From Pseudomonadota bacterium (GTDB lineage Bacteria; Pseudomonadota; Alphaproteobacteria; Acetobacterales; Acetobacteraceae), in the NCBI GenBank assembly GCA_023424475.1, contig JAFADX010000243.1, positions 1 through 14,376 of the forward strand: a stretch of 14,376 bases of DNA. Direction: 5' to 3'. This document shows, piece by piece, positions 14,165 through 14,376 of the stretch; the first letter of the stretch is position 1; each line of letters begins with the position of its first letter. The notes below the pieces were generated by a model. The model made no database searches. It saw only the letters and a list, made by a program, of their open reading frames with translations, and was not told the DNA's origin. Position numbers and translations under genes: made by a program.

Positions 14165-14376
14165 ATGAGCGACCAGAACGAGCAGGACGCGGGCAAGAGC
14201 AGGCTGAGCCTTCGGCCCGGCGGACGACTCGAACTCGGCAAGACCGTGGACGCTGGCAGCGTGCGCCAGTCGTTCAGCCATGGCCGCACCAAGACCGTGC
14301 AGGTCGAGGTGGTGAAGAAGCGCGTGGTGACGCCGGCGGCCAAGCCGGGTGCGGCCTCCGCCGGCCCGCGCGGTGC
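14165..14376 (+). CDS. infB: Translation initiation factor IF-2, 5' part
   Basis: The first 70 codons of infB, cut by the window end. The protein begins MSDQNEQDAGKSRLSLRPGG and contains SFSHGRTKTVQVEVVKKR (about 37-54), the conserved N-terminal IF-2 associated segment of alphaproteobacteria, followed by an Ala/Pro/Gly-rich linker. IF-2 is the GTPase that places initiator tRNA on the ribosome; its G domain would lie beyond the window. Position after nusA and the YlxR gene is the standard order. The 61-base gap from the previous stop has only weak GGAT-type ribosome binding sequence. Confidence 0.93.
   Translation, partial: MSDQNEQDAGKSRLSLRPGGRLELGKTVDAGSVRQSFSHGRTKTVQVEVVKKRVVTPAAKPGAASAGPRG

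Overview
The window looks like ordinary chromosome from a very GC-rich alphaproteobacterium, most likely Rhodospirillales/Acetobacteraceae (Roseomonas-like). I base this on the strong G/C bias at third codon positions, the many GTG starts, the alphaproteobacterial order metK-trmB-(insert)-rimP-nusA-ylxR-infB, and the fused YlxR/L7Ae-type RNA-binding protein. The family assignment is inference. I see no tRNA, rRNA, CRISPR array, insertion sequence or phage gene, and no gap between genes exceeds about 160 bases.

Region 1 (33-3536, minus strand) is an envelope-sensing cluster. In transcription order it holds a periplasmic HtrA/Deg-type serine protease with one PDZ domain, an OmpR/PhoB-type response regulator, a two-transmembrane HAMP histidine kinase, and a small exported protein with two cysteines. 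hrpB, an ATP-dependent DEAH-box helicase (3568-6045), lies just upstream on the same strand.

Region 2 (6046-9543) begins with a 160-base divergent promoter region. From it run metK (SAM synthetase), a Methyltransf_24-type methyltransferase, trmB (tRNA m7G46 methyltransferase) and a short-chain dehydrogenase of the 3-hydroxyacyl-CoA dehydrogenase type-2 kind. These four are packed with gaps or overlaps of a few bases and read as one operon. Its first enzyme makes SAM and the next two use it.

Region 3 (9545-11263, minus strand) carries yceI, a cytochrome b561-family membrane protein, and a small exported DUF4087 protein. The yceI/cytochrome b561 pair matches a widespread envelope gene pair. 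Together with the dehydrogenase this block separates trmB from rimP, which are adjacent in many other alphaproteobacteria.

Region 4 (11264-14376, plus strand) is the transcription/translation operon rimP-nusA-ylxR(L7Ae)-infB. infB runs off the end. A strong intrinsic-terminator structure sits immediately before the rimP start. No same-strand gene lies upstream for almost 1.9 kb, so the structure is probably a leader attenuator. A competing stem can be drawn.

I did not find a wholly new multi-gene system. The most interesting signals are regulatory: the rimP leader, a perfect 13-base tandem repeat at the 5' end of the cytochrome b561 gene, and a palindrome spanning the -35 boxes of the divergent yceI and rimP promoters.
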